A program made the translations under genes and the position numbers. Shown here piece after piece: positions 51,843 through 61,144 of a stretch of DNA of 64,000 nt (position 1 is its first letter; each line of letters begins with the position of its first letter). The stretch spans positions 372,001 to 436,000 of the forward strand of contig OY282456.1 of the NCBI GenBank assembly GCA_958296225.1, in the 5' to 3' direction. Origin of the DNA: an uncultured Dehalococcoidia bacterium (GTDB lineage Bacteria; Chloroflexota; Dehalococcoidia; Lucifugimonadales; UBA3495). The notes beneath the pieces are model-generated. The model made no database searches, was not told where the DNA came from, and saw only the letters and a list, made by a program, of their open reading frames with translations.

Positions 51843-52760
51843 GTGCAGCGTTACATCTTTGTCAGAGTCTTGCAGACGATTGTCGCCCTGTGGGCCGTGA
51901 GCATCATCGTGTTCGCCCTGGCCCGCATCACCGGCAACCCGCTGGATACCCTGCTGTCCTTCGAGTCCACTGAGGAAGACCGGGTGCGGGTGGCCGCCGC
52001 CTGGGGTCTGGACCGCCCCCTGTACGTGCAATATTTCACCTTCATCGGCAACGCGTTCCGGGGCGAGTTCGGCGAGTCCTTCAAATGGCGCCGCTCCGCC
52101 CGCAGCCTGGTCATTGACCGGCTGCCGGCCACGCTGGCGCTGGCCGGCCTGGCCATCGCCATCGCAACCCTCCTCGCCGTGCCTATAGGCGTCATTACGG
52201 CGGTCAAGCGAGATTCCGTATTCGACTATGGAGGCAAGGCGCTGGCTCTCATCGGACAGGCCGCGCCTCCTTTCTGGCTAGGGCTGGTGCTCATCTGGAT
52301 ATTTGGCGTCGCGCTGGACCTGGTTCCCACGTCGGGCCGCAGCGGCGGCACGTCATACATACTGCCGGCCGTTTCCCTGGGACTGTTCTGGGTCGCGGCG
52401 CTGATGCGTCTCATCCGCTCCTCCATGCTGGACGCCCTGGATAGCGAGTACGTAAAGCTGGCCCGCGTCAAAGGCTTGCCGGAGTGGAAAGTCATTTGGA
52501 AACACACCCTGCGCAACGCCGCCATCGCGCCCATCACCTACTTCGGCATCATCCTCGGCTCGCTGATGGTCGGCTCCGTGTCCATTGAGACGGTATTCGC
52601 CTGGCCCGGCGTAGGCTTTCTCGCCTTCCAGTCCGTCCTGGCCCGCGACTTCCCGGTTATCCAGACCGTGGTGCTGCTGTTCAGCGTCATCTACATCGTA
52701 ACCAACCTGGTCATCGACATCCTCTACGCCTACCTCGACCCCCGCATCCGCTACGGTTAG
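51843..52760 (+). CDS. Peptide/nickel-type ABC transporter permease (DppB-like)
   Basis: About 305 residues from GTG 51843, seven bases after GGAG and correctly placed downstream of the promoter. YIFVRVLQTIVALWAVSIIVFALAR is the usual first membrane segment; GNPLDTLL, GLDRPLYVQYFTFIGNAFRGEFGESF, and the EAA-type loop LDSEYVKLARVKGLPEWKVIWKHTLRNA follow. Six membrane segments are expected. It is divergent from the two binding-protein genes and complements the DppC-like permease at 46303, so one transporter seems spread over two strands. Confidence 0.92.
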   Translation: MQRYIFVRVLQTIVALWAVSIIVFALARITGNPLDTLLSFESTEEDRVRVAAAWGLDRPLYVQYFTFIGNAFRGEFGESFKWRRSARSLVIDRLPATLALAGLAIAIATLLAVPIGVITAVKRDSVFDYGGKALALIGQAAPPFWLGLVLIWIFGVALDLVPTSGRSGGTSYILPAVSLGLFWVAALMRLIRSSMLDALDSEYVKLARVKGLPEWKVIWKHTLRNAAIAPITYFGIILGSLMVGSVSIETVFAWPGVGFLAFQSVLARDFPVIQTVVLLFSVIYIVTNLVIDILYAYLDPRIRYG

Positions 52761-52851
52761 CCCCCGGAGCCGGCGGGAATCCATCAAAGCATAATCCGAA
52801 AATCCGGTTCATCCTGTCCATTCTATCCCGGTCAAAATAGGAGCCAGCGCG

Positions 52852-53661
52852 ATGACGGCCTCAACAGATAACGGCACAATTCCGGTGGTAGTGCACGGCG
52901 CCACCGGGCGGATGGGCACGGAAACCGTCCGCGCGGTAGCCGCCGCCGGCGACATGGCCCTGGTCGGCGCCACCTGCCACACCCCGCGCGGCGCCATCCT
53001 GCCCACCCCCGCCGGCGACGTACCCTTGTCCACCGACCTGGCGGCGATGCTGGACTCGACACAGCCTCGGGTTATGGTCGAATTTACCCATGCCGACGCC
53101 TGTATGGCGGCCGCTCCCCTGGCCGCCGACCGGGGCATCCACATGGTGCTCGGCGCCAGCGGCATCAACGCCAGCCAGCTGCAAACCCTGGACACCATGA
53201 GCCGCGAGCACGGTATCGGCATCATCGTCGCTCCCAACTTCGCCCTGGGCGCCGTGGTACTGAAAAAGCTGGCCGAGCAGGCCGCCGCCTTTTTCGATTA
53301 CGTTGATGTCGTGGAATCCCACCACGAAATGAAGATTGACGCTCCCTCCGGCTTCTCCCTGGCCATCGCCAGGGGGATGCGGGCAGAGCGCGGCCGCGAT
53401 TTCCAGCGCAACGAAACCACCGTCCACCACCTGCCCGAAACCCGCGGCGGCGACGTGGGCGGCGTCGGCATCCACAGCCTGCGACTGCCCGGCCGCAGCG
53501 CCCACCACGAAGTGATATTCGGCGCCGCCGGCCAGACTTTGAGCATCCGCCACGACACCCTGGGCCGCGATTGCTATATGCCCGGCGTGCTCCGGTGCGT
53601 GCGGGAAGTGGTGCGCCGGCCGGGGCTGACCGTGGGGCTGGAAACGGTGCTGGGCCTTTGA
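52852..53661 (+). CDS. dapB: 4-hydroxy-tetrahydrodipicolinate reductase
   Basis: A 269-residue DapB. VVVHGATGRMGTETVRAV is the NAD(P)-binding GxxGxxG motif; VEFTHADACMAAAPL, GASGIN and the catalytic DVVESHHEMKIDAPSGFSL (His pair and Lys) are clear. It reduces the DapA product in the diaminopimelate/lysine pathway. AGGAGCC precedes the ATG. The genes asd and dapA lie downstream on the same strand, with other genes between. Confidence 0.95.
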   Translation: MTASTDNGTIPVVVHGATGRMGTETVRAVAAAGDMALVGATCHTPRGAILPTPAGDVPLSTDLAAMLDSTQPRVMVEFTHADACMAAAPLAADRGIHMVLGASGINASQLQTLDTMSREHGIGIIVAPNFALGAVVLKKLAEQAAAFFDYVDVVESHHEMKIDAPSGFSLAIARGMRAERGRDFQRNETTVHHLPETRGGDVGGVGIHSLRLPGRSAHHEVIFGAAGQTLSIRHDTLGRDCYMPGVLRCVREVVRRPGLTVGLETVLGL

Positions 53662-53727
53662 TTATGCAACGCCGGAGCCAACGCCTTGCCTTATGGACAG
53701 GCAGCCCCGGCGGGTATAACCTGAATA

Positions 53728-54213
53728 ATGCGAAACAACCCGGAGCGGAACGCGCGCCAGCGTCGTACCACGGCCAGGGTCAACGCCGGCCTGTTCGGCG
53801 GATATGGAATCATTGCCACGACGGCGGCGGCTCTGAAAGCCTGGCAAACCGCCAGCGGCTATGCCCCCTTCGGCTGGCTGGCGAAAACCAACGCCATCAT
53901 CTGGGATACTATAACGCTGTACGCCGCCCTCGGTGCGCTGACACTAGGAGTCAGAGAAATGGTACTCGCCTACTTTATGCGTAAAGAATACGAAGAGGAC
54001 TTGGCCGCGCTGCTGCAAAACCAGCGGGCCCAGGCCGAAACTGTACAGCACCAAGCCGAAACGGCGCGACAGCAGGCCGAAATGTCCCGGCAGCAAGCCG
54101 AAATGGTCAAGGACTTGACTGACGCCGTACAGCAGTTATTGGAGCAGAACCGCCTGCTGCTGGAGCGCTTGGACCGCCAGAGCAACGGCCACAATCCTGA
54201 ATTACCCAGCTAA
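53728..54213 (+). CDS. Small membrane protein with coiled-coil tail
   Basis: A 161-residue protein. A basic N-terminus is followed by two hydrophobic segments (about 20-40 and 58-78), then a long Gln/Ala/Glu-rich coiled coil with repeats of QAE(T/M)..QQAEM up to about residue 150. I recognise no family. It lies between dapB and asd and is 13 bases upstream of asd, so it is probably co-transcribed with the lysine genes by position rather than function. Confidence 0.65.
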   Translation: MRNNPERNARQRRTTARVNAGLFGGYGIIATTAAALKAWQTASGYAPFGWLAKTNAIIWDTITLYAALGALTLGVREMVLAYFMRKEYEEDLAALLQNQRAQAETVQHQAETARQQAEMSRQQAEMVKDLTDAVQQLLEQNRLLLERLDRQSNGHNPELPS

Positions 54214-54226
54214 CCACAGGAGCGAT

Positions 54227-55261
54227 ATGGACCTTCAAGGATTGAAACTTGCCGTCGTCGGCGCCACCGGCGCCGTTGGTCAGGAGACTTTGCGTCTCAT
54301 CGCAGCCCGCTACCCTACGCACACCAACCTGAAGCTGCTGGCCTCCAGGCGCTCCGCCGGCCGCCGGATTGACGTGAACGGCAAGACATTCACCGTGGGC
54401 GAGACCACCGACGACAGTTTCGACGACGTGGACCTGGTTTTCATCTCCGCGCGTACTGAGGATTCCCGGCGCTTCGGGCCGGTCGCCGCGGCCGCCGGCG
54501 CGATGGTGATTGACGACTCCAGCGCCTTTCGCATGGACCCGGGGGTTCCGCTGGTGGTGCCGGAGGTGAACGGCGACGACCTGGACTGGCACGACGGCAT
54601 CGTGTCCATTCCCAACTGCTCCACCACGCCGCTGGTGATGGTGGCCCATCCCCTGCGTCAGGCCAGCCCCATCCGGCGCATCATCGCCGACACTTACCAG
54701 TCGGTGTCGGGGGCCGGCGGCGCGGCAATGAATGAACTGCGCCACCAGACCCGCACCGTGATGCACGGCGGCCCCGCCGCACCCGACGCCCAGCCCCAGC
54801 AAATCGCATTCAACGTCTTTCCCCACATCGACAGCTTTACCGAATCCGGCTATACCCGCGAAGAGCAGAAGATGATTGACGAAAGCCGCAAAATCCTCCA
54901 CGCGCCGGAGATTGCGGTATCGGCAACTTGCGTCCGCGTGCCGGTGTTCGTGTCCCACTGTGTGGCAGCCCACCTGGAGTTTGCCGAGCCGGTGGCGGCC
55001 GGCGAAGCGCGCGAGCTGTTGCGCCGGATGCCCGGCGTAACCGTGCAGGACGACCCGGCGGCGTCCGTCTATCCCATGCCGGTGGACGCCGCCGGTTGCG
55101 ACGATGTTTTCGTAGGGCGCATCCGCAAAGACGCATCCCACCCCAACGGCCTGGCAATGTGGGTAGTAACCGACAACCTGGTAAAAGGGGCCGCCCTCAA
55201 CGCCCTGCAAATCGCCGAACACGCCGTCGCGCGCGGCGCGGTGCATGGCAAGCGGAGTTGA
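54227..55261 (+). CDS. asd: Aspartate-semialdehyde dehydrogenase
   Basis: A 344-residue Asd. KLAVVGATGAVGQETLRLI binds NADP; the catalytic Cys is in SIPNCSTTPLVM; RIIADTYQSVSGAGGAAMNEL, SATCVRVPVFVSHCVAAHLEF (catalytic His region) and GNPLK-like NGLAMWVVTDNLVKGAALNALQIAE complete it. It makes aspartate semialdehyde for lysine, threonine and methionine synthesis. AGGAG precedes the start. Confidence 0.95.
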   Translation: MDLQGLKLAVVGATGAVGQETLRLIAARYPTHTNLKLLASRRSAGRRIDVNGKTFTVGETTDDSFDDVDLVFISARTEDSRRFGPVAAAAGAMVIDDSSAFRMDPGVPLVVPEVNGDDLDWHDGIVSIPNCSTTPLVMVAHPLRQASPIRRIIADTYQSVSGAGGAAMNELRHQTRTVMHGGPAAPDAQPQQIAFNVFPHIDSFTESGYTREEQKMIDESRKILHAPEIAVSATCVRVPVFVSHCVAAHLEFAEPVAAGEARELLRRMPGVTVQDDPAASVYPMPVDAAGCDDVFVGRIRKDASHPNGLAMWVVTDNLVKGAALNALQIAEHAVARGAVHGKRS

Positions 55262-55320
55262 CGCCGAAAGCGGCAATACAACATAGATAGTGATTTCGCT
55301 ACTTGGGAGGGAGCGCGAAA

Positions 55321-55653
55321 ATGGCCATCTCACTAGAGGCGCAGGAACAGGCCAAGGAAATCATAGAGTCGGGGCTGATCTCCCTATTCCGCGGTAAGGT
55401 GCGTTTTGACACTTTCCGGGCTAGAGCTATGCTGGACGAAGCAAATGACGAGTTTCTCCAAGTTTCGGTGGTTTACGAAGGGAACCGAGAGGAACTCAGC
55501 CCGGGCCTGCTCAACTCACTCCATCAGGAAATCAAGCCGCAGCTTCTCGCAATCGGCATACAAACGGTCCCCGTGATCTCGTACATCGACAAGACCGAAG
55601 ACAGCGAGTGGTCCGAAATAGCGTTCGCACACCTGCCCAGCGGGCGGGCATAA
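55321..55653 (+). CDS. Small partner protein of the HEPN gene, metabolic-cluster copy
   Basis: A 110-residue protein after GGGAGG. KEIIESGLISLFRGKVRFD, FLQVSVVYEGNREELSPGLLNSLHQEI and LAIGIQTVPVISYIDKTED align with the protein at 16272-16625. The fold is unknown to me. Its stop overlaps the HEPN start (TAATG). The pair looks like a small two-gene module dropped between asd and dapA. Confidence 0.7.
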   Translation: MAISLEAQEQAKEIIESGLISLFRGKVRFDTFRARAMLDEANDEFLQVSVVYEGNREELSPGLLNSLHQEIKPQLLAIGIQTVPVISYIDKTEDSEWSEIAFAHLPSGRA

Positions 55654-56126
55654 TGAGCTGGCAGGACCTGATAGCAACCAGCCGGCTATTAACCACGACG
55701 CCACACCCGAATACCCAACCCCTGCCGGACTCCCTGCGCCGGGCAGTCAGCACGGCGTACTACGCTATGTTCCACGCGCTGGCTAACAGTAACGCTGATT
55801 GCCTCGTCGGTACGCCTTATGACGCCCTGACCGAGCACGCTTGGTCCCGCATCTACCGGGGATTGGATCACAATGTCGCGAAGCGGAGTATGCAGCGGGA
55901 CCAGATTTTGTTCTCTCCGCAAATCAGACGGTTCGCGGACACGTTCTCGCAACTACAGGACGCGCGACACCTGGCGGACTATGACCGGAGCAAAAGTTTC
56001 ACGGTCTCCGAGACCCTGACTTGGATAGACCAGGCGGAAGAGGCCATCCAGAATTTCATGCAGGCCAGCGCCGATGAGCGCAAGATGGCGGCCATCCAGT
56101 CGCTCATCAGAGGGCGCGGAAACTGA
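55653..56126 (+). CDS. HEPN-domain protein (UPF0332-like), intact copy
   Basis: A 157-residue helical protein. MSWQDLIATSRLL, RAVSTAYYAMFHALANSNADCL and LQDARHLADYDRSKSF are HEPN hallmarks (the AYYA..HAL helix and AR..ADYD motif). HEPN proteins are often ribonuclease toxins, but the strict R-x4-6-H motif is not evident here, so catalysis is uncertain. It overlaps the partner gene upstream. The homologous gene at 15783-16271 has lost its start and carries a stop. Confidence 0.75.
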   Translation: MSWQDLIATSRLLTTTPHPNTQPLPDSLRRAVSTAYYAMFHALANSNADCLVGTPYDALTEHAWSRIYRGLDHNVAKRSMQRDQILFSPQIRRFADTFSQLQDARHLADYDRSKSFTVSETLTWIDQAEEAIQNFMQASADERKMAAIQSLIRGRGN

Positions 56127-56324
56127 ACTGACAGGAGATTTTGCTAATCGCATCCTGATGGCCCACGGGTTTGTGGCTCCGCAGCTTGGACGATAAGTTC
56201 CGGTGCTATCGCCCGTTATTGCCATTATGTGTATAATGCCCGGAATACACAGGCAGCTTGCAGTCGCCGTGGCTTGAGGATTCGGCGCATTGCGATGCAG
56301 TTGCCGCACGAGGAGGGACGCATT

Positions 56325-57227
56325 ATGCCTACTGAAATTGGCCGGCTGATTACCGCTATGGTTACGCCTTTTGACGCTGAGGGGCAGGTTGATTACGAAC
56401 AGGCCAAGCGTCTTGCCCGGGCCCTGCTGGACTCCGGCTCCGACGGCCTGGTGGTCACCGGCACCACCGGCGAGGGCCCGGCGTTGTCCATGGCGGAAAA
56501 GGCGCGCCTGTATGGTGAAGTCAAAGACGCCATCGGCTCCCGCGGCGCCGTTATCGCCGGCACCAGCGACAACAACACCGCAGCGTCTATCGAGTTGAGC
56601 CAGGAAGCCGAAAGGGTCGGCGCCGACGCTCTGCTGCTGACCGTGCCGGCCTACAACAAACCGCCTCAGGAAGGCTTGTACCGGCATTTCAAGGCGCTGG
56701 CCGAATGCACCGGCCTGCCCGGAATGCTCTACAACGTGCCCAGCCGCACCAGCCTCAACATGACCAACGATACCACGGTGCGCCTCTCCGAGATTGAAAA
56801 CATCATCGGAATCAAGGAGGCCAGCAGCGACCCGGTTCAGATTGCCAAAGTCATCCGCGACACGCCCAACGACTTCCGGGTCTGGTCCGGCAACGACGAC
56901 GAAACTTTCGGCATCATGTCCATGGGCGGCTACGGCGTAGTCAGCGTCGCCGCTCACCTGGTGGGCAGCCAGATAAAGCAGATGATGGGCCTGACCCTGG
57001 AGGGCGACGTCGAGGCCGCCGGCGCGGAGCATCTGCGCCTGCTGGATATGTTCAAGGGCCTCTTCATCGTGTCCAACCCCATCCCCGTCAAGTATGGCCT
57101 CAACCGGGCCGGGTTCAACGTCGGCGACCCCCGCTTGCCGCTGGTGCCGCCCGACGAACGAACCGCCGCTCAACTCAACGAACTGCTGGACCGCTACGAC
57201 ATCGACATCACCGCGCCGGCCGACTGA
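56325..57227 (+). CDS. dapA: 4-hydroxy-tetrahydrodipicolinate synthase
   Basis: A 300-residue DapA from ATG 56325, after GAGGAGG. GRLITAMVTPFDAEGQVDY, VVTGTTGEGPALS, MLYNVPSRT (catalytic Tyr) and IIGIKEASSDP (Schiff-base Lys) are present. It condenses pyruvate with aspartate semialdehyde, the first step toward diaminopimelate. The related N-acetylneuraminate lyase family is similar in fold, but the nearby dapB and asd favour DapA. Confidence 0.93.
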   Translation: MPTEIGRLITAMVTPFDAEGQVDYEQAKRLARALLDSGSDGLVVTGTTGEGPALSMAEKARLYGEVKDAIGSRGAVIAGTSDNNTAASIELSQEAERVGADALLLTVPAYNKPPQEGLYRHFKALAECTGLPGMLYNVPSRTSLNMTNDTTVRLSEIENIIGIKEASSDPVQIAKVIRDTPNDFRVWSGNDDETFGIMSMGGYGVVSVAAHLVGSQIKQMMGLTLEGDVEAAGAEHLRLLDMFKGLFIVSNPIPVKYGLNRAGFNVGDPRLPLVPPDERTAAQLNELLDRYDIDITAPAD

Positions 57228-57369
57228 TTCGGCCGGCGCCGGCAACCTTGCGCATCGGCGAAACCTACGGCGACCGCTGACGCTATCCTATAACTGTTTT
57301 TCCGCCATCCGGCCGGCCCGCATTTCCGGGGGAATGCACCTTACCCTTGATATGACAAGGAGTATTACC

Positions 57370-58266
57370 ATGACGCTAAAAACCGTTGTGTTCGTTGACG
57401 GGCAGAACTTTCGGCACAACCTGAGAGATTTCCACTTCCGTTCCGACCCGCCACACCCGAACAATCCCGAATACCGGCTGGATGAAAAGCACTTCCGCTG
57501 GCAGGAGTTCTTCCAGGACGCCCTGGGCAAGTTTGATGACGTCACCGGCTGGGACCACCAGTTGGTTCGCGTCTATTGGTACTATGCGGAGAATATCACT
57601 CCCTGGTCCCCCAATCTCTGGCGCGCCCAGCGTATCGTGGACGAATACGGTATGCGTATGCCCGAGCTCACCACCGAGCTGGTTATTCAGAAAGCCCAGG
57701 ACTGGTACGAGCACGAGTTCCGCCGGTTCCACCAGCTCCGCAAGTCCGTGTTCGAGGAAATCCAGCAGAACACCAACTTCCTGGAGTTCAAGTACGTCGG
57801 CCAGTACGTCGTGCAGCCCTTCCGCCCCTACCGCCTGGAGTACGATTACGACCACAACATCACCTTCCAGGGCACCCAGGTCGGGGAAAAAGGCGTGGAC
57901 ATCGGCATCGCCGTGGACATGATTTCCAAAATGGACAGCTTCGACGTAGCAGTCCTGGTCTCGGGAGACAGCGACTTCTTCCCCGTGGTGCGCTACCTAA
58001 AGGACAACCTGAAGTACGTGTACCACTTCTCCGTGGGTCGGGGCGTCGGCCACGATACCCAGTTCTTTTCGCCGGCTTTGCGCGGCATCGTGGACTGTTT
58101 CCAGGGCTTTGACGAACTGGAACTGCTCAGCAACTACGTGAACGAGCACGCCGGCATCCCCCCGGCAATTATGGACACCATCAACCTGCGCGCCGCCGAG
58201 CTGGAACGGCTCCTCGACGAGGAACCCCTGCACTACCGGCACGCGCCCACCCCCGTATTGCACTGA
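57370..58266 (+). CDS. NYN-domain (LabA/DUF88-type) putative ribonuclease
   Basis: About 298 residues after AAGGAG. TVVFVDGQNFRHNL, a central EKGVDIGIAVDMI and AVLVSGDSDFFPVVRYLKD carry the conserved Asp residues of the NYN (PIN-like) fold. A longer middle with YRLEYDYDHNITFQ and a C-terminal helical tail distinguish it from minimal LabA proteins. NYN proteins are likely RNases. It stands alone between dapA and the amidase. Confidence 0.8.
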   Translation: MTLKTVVFVDGQNFRHNLRDFHFRSDPPHPNNPEYRLDEKHFRWQEFFQDALGKFDDVTGWDHQLVRVYWYYAENITPWSPNLWRAQRIVDEYGMRMPELTTELVIQKAQDWYEHEFRRFHQLRKSVFEEIQQNTNFLEFKYVGQYVVQPFRPYRLEYDYDHNITFQGTQVGEKGVDIGIAVDMISKMDSFDVAVLVSGDSDFFPVVRYLKDNLKYVYHFSVGRGVGHDTQFFSPALRGIVDCFQGFDELELLSNYVNEHAGIPPAIMDTINLRAAELERLLDEEPLHYRHAPTPVLH

Positions 58267-58368
58267 TTGCCCGGTGAACCCGTTTTCCAACGCCACCGTC
58301 GCCGGGGCGCCGGCGCGGCCGCCGGCAGCGAAAATCCGGCGCTTGCCAAACCCGCAGGAATGACCGCG

Positions 58369-59568
58369 ATGCAAAACCCCGGAATGGTGGCGGATACCCT
58401 CAACGCCTTTTGCAAAGACAGCGACGCTTACCTGCCCGGCGCTCCCGGCGGCCCCCTGACCGGCCTGACCTTCGCGGCCAAGGACATCTTCGACGTTGCC
58501 GGCCACGTTACCGGATGCGGCAATCCGCACTGGAAGGCTACCCACCGGCCGGCCGGCTCCAACGCCTGGGTGGTGCAGCAACTGGTGGACGCCGGCGCCG
58601 CGATGCTGGGCAAAACCATCACCGATGAGCTGACTCGCGGTATCTTTGGCGAGAACGCCCATTACGGAACGCCCGCCAACCCCCGCGCGCCGGGCCACGT
58701 TCCTGGCGGTTCGTCCAGTGGTTCGGCGTCCGCGGTAGCCGGCGAACTGGCTGATTTCGCCCTCGGTTCCGACACCGGCGGCTCCGTCCGGGTTCCCGCC
58801 AGCTTTTGCGGCTTGTACGGATTGCGGCCTACCCACGGGCGGATTCCCCTGGATGGAATGCTGCTGCAGGCCCCCAGCTACGACACCATCGGCTGGTTCG
58901 CCCGCGACGCCGCTACCTTCGCCGCCGTCGGGGCGGTGATATTGCCGGCGGCGGCTATAACCGGACGCCCCAATAACCTGGTCATAGCGGAAGACGCTTT
59001 TGCACTGGCCGAGCCACAGGTGCGGGAATCCCTGTCGGCGATAGTGAACGCCATCGCCGCGGTGTTTGATTCCGTCGCGACGGAACGGTTGTCGCCCACC
59101 GGCCTCACGGAGTGGTCCGGCCACCAGCAGGTCTTGCAGAGCCGGGAGGCTTGGGAATCCATCCGGGAGTGGATTGACTCGGTGAACCCGGCGCTCAGCT
59201 TTGAGGTGTCCGACCGTTACGTTACGGCGCGGTCGGTAACGGACGCGCAGGTTGCCGAGGCGCAAGCCGGTCGCGATGCGATAATCGCCCGCATGGATGA
59301 AGTTTTTCGGGGCGGAACTACCGTCGTGTGCCTGCCCACCACCATCGGGCCGGCGCCGCCGGTTGGTCAGAGAGTGTCGGAGCGCCACGTCCTGCGGCTG
59401 CGCAATAGCGCATTAACCTCCATCGCCGGCAACACGGGCCGGCCGCAGCTGAGTTTGCCGCTGGCGGCGGTGGCTGGCCGGCCCGTGGGGTTATCCCTGT
59501 TGGGTGATTACGGGTCCGATGCGGCGTTAATGGAGTTGGCCAGGGAAATCGCCGCACTGCTGGCGTAA
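58369..59568 (+). CDS. Amidase-signature family hydrolase
   Basis: About 399 residues. The Ser-Ser-Lys triad is visible: Lys in FAAKDIFDVAG, and the two Ser in HVPGGSSSGSASAVAGELADFALGSDTGGSVRVPA. RPTHGRIPLDG follows, as in related amidases. The ATG at 58369 is nine bases after AGGA; one at 58360 is possible. At about 400 residues it resembles shorter family members acting on small amides rather than GatA. Substrate unknown. Confidence 0.88.
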   Translation: MQNPGMVADTLNAFCKDSDAYLPGAPGGPLTGLTFAAKDIFDVAGHVTGCGNPHWKATHRPAGSNAWVVQQLVDAGAAMLGKTITDELTRGIFGENAHYGTPANPRAPGHVPGGSSSGSASAVAGELADFALGSDTGGSVRVPASFCGLYGLRPTHGRIPLDGMLLQAPSYDTIGWFARDAATFAAVGAVILPAAAITGRPNNLVIAEDAFALAEPQVRESLSAIVNAIAAVFDSVATERLSPTGLTEWSGHQQVLQSREAWESIREWIDSVNPALSFEVSDRYVTARSVTDAQVAEAQAGRDAIIARMDEVFRGGTTVVCLPTTIGPAPPVGQRVSERHVLRLRNSALTSIAGNTGRPQLSLPLAAVAGRPVGLSLLGDYGSDAALMELAREIAALLA

Positions 59569-59589
59569 TGCCGGCCTCCGGGACGCAGA

Positions 59590-60819
59590 TTGAAAATACC
59601 GGCCACCCTAACCCAGGCGGCCACGCCGCTGGGCATCTTCCGCTATCGCGATTTCGCGTTTGTGTGGAGTTCGACCACGCTGGTCGGCATGGGCACCCAG
59701 ATGGAATCGGCAGTGCTGGGATGGTTCGTGCTGACGCTTACCGACTCTCCCTTCCTGGTTGGGTTGATTGCCGCGGCGCGGATGGCGTTGAACTTCCTGG
59801 CGCTGTTCGCCGGCGCCATCGCCGACCGGCTGCCCCGGAATTTACTCCTGGCTGCGGTGGAATTCGTGATGGGCGCGTTTGGCATTTTGATGCTGACGTT
59901 AATCCTGACCGGATTGTTGGAAGTGTGGCACATTTTTGCCATTACCATGATTATGGGGATGGTCCGGTTGTTTCAGATGCCCACCGCTCAATCCATGATT
60001 GGCGATACTCTGCCCGCCGAACGGGTTGGCAACGGAGCGGCGTTCAACACGGTCGCCATGAATCTGGCGATGTTGGCGGGCCCGGTGATTGGCGGACTGC
60101 TGTTTAAAGCGTATGGCCCGCAAGGGGCTTATCTGGCTATTGCCGCGCTGTATATGTCGAGCTGCATGGTGGCTTTGTGCATCAGATTGCAGCGAACGCG
60201 GCGCGCGCGGCGCTCCGAATCGGTGCTCCGGACGGTGGCCGACGGTTTGAGGTACGCCAGGGGAAAGCAGGTAATCTGGGGAGTGTTGGCGGTTGCGGTA
60301 ATCATCAATTTGGCCGGGTGGACATTGCACACCGGATTGGCGCCCATTTTCGCGCGCGATGTGCTGGGCACCGACTCGGCCGGACTGGGGCTGTTGTTGT
60401 TTTCCTTTGGCGCCGGCGCGCTCTGCGGTTCAGTGGGGTTGGCAATGGCGCCCAGTCTGAACCACGTCGGCAAGCTTCTGATTGGCGCGGCGGTGATGTG
60501 GCACGCCGCCATCCTGGCCTTTTCCTTCTCGCACTGGTTTTACCTGTCAATGGCGATTTTTGTGCTGGTCGGCATGGCCTTTGCCGCAACCCAGGTGCTG
60601 ATGCTCACGTTGTTGCTGCGAACGACCCAAGCCGAGTTTAGAGGGCGCGTGATGAGCCTGCGTTCTTTCGCCATCCTGGCTTACAGTTTCGGCAGCATGG
60701 CCGCCGGCGCGTTGGCCGGACTCTGGGGAGCGCCCGGCGCCGCGCAGGTAGTCGGTCTGACCGGAATCGTCCTGGTGCTGGCTCTGGCTGCGGTGGCCCC
60801 TGAATTGCGCCGGGCATAA
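59590..60819 (+). CDS. Major facilitator superfamily transporter
   Basis: A 409-residue protein with about twelve hydrophobic segments. FRYRDFAFVWSSTTLVGMGTQMESAVLGWFVLTLT and FAGAIADRLPRNLLLA (the D-R-x5-R loop between segments 2 and 3) follow the pattern of the MFS group often annotated as enterobactin or drug exporters. The start codon is TTG, 19 bases after the amidase stop. Substrate cannot be told. Confidence 0.88.
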   Translation: MKIPATLTQAATPLGIFRYRDFAFVWSSTTLVGMGTQMESAVLGWFVLTLTDSPFLVGLIAAARMALNFLALFAGAIADRLPRNLLLAAVEFVMGAFGILMLTLILTGLLEVWHIFAITMIMGMVRLFQMPTAQSMIGDTLPAERVGNGAAFNTVAMNLAMLAGPVIGGLLFKAYGPQGAYLAIAALYMSSCMVALCIRLQRTRRARRSESVLRTVADGLRYARGKQVIWGVLAVAVIINLAGWTLHTGLAPIFARDVLGTDSAGLGLLLFSFGAGALCGSVGLAMAPSLNHVGKLLIGAAVMWHAAILAFSFSHWFYLSMAIFVLVGMAFAATQVLMLTLLLRTTQAEFRGRVMSLRSFAILAYSFGSMAAGALAGLWGAPGAAQVVGLTGIVLVLALAAVAPELRRA

Positions 60820-60853
60820 TACAATCACCCTGTGATTGAGTGAGGAACAGCAT

Positions 60854-61144
60854 ATGAAGATTGAGTACAGCGCATCGGTTGATGCCCTCTACGTCTATTT
60901 GCAGGAAGTATCAGTTGCCCGGAGCATTGAACCTTGCGCCGGCGTCATCGTGGACTGCGACGCCGGCGATGAAGTTATTGGCGTGGAAATCTTTGACGCC
61001 AGCGCCCGTTTCAGCCCGGCCGATGCCGCCCTGATGCTGGCGGATAGCGGGCCGGAATACACCGAAGCCCAATCCAACAAAATCCGGTCTATCCTGTCCG
61101 GCTATGTAACTAACGGGTCACTTGCTCAGCGCCACGTCAATTAG
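60854..61144 (+). CDS. DUF2283 protein
   Basis: A 96-residue protein after AGGA. MKIEYSASVDALYVYLQEV, VIVDCDAGDEVIGVEIFDAS is the DUF2283 pattern (K..YD...DALYI.L, then D....G.VVGIEIL.AS). The family is small and of unknown function, often near toxin-antitoxin genes. Its C-terminus contains the dispersed ATCCTGTCC motif and overlaps the 3' end of the convergent ThDP enzyme gene by 27 bases. Confidence 0.8.
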   Translation: MKIEYSASVDALYVYLQEVSVARSIEPCAGVIVDCDAGDEVIGVEIFDASARFSPADAALMLADSGPEYTEAQSNKIRSILSGYVTNGSLAQRHVN

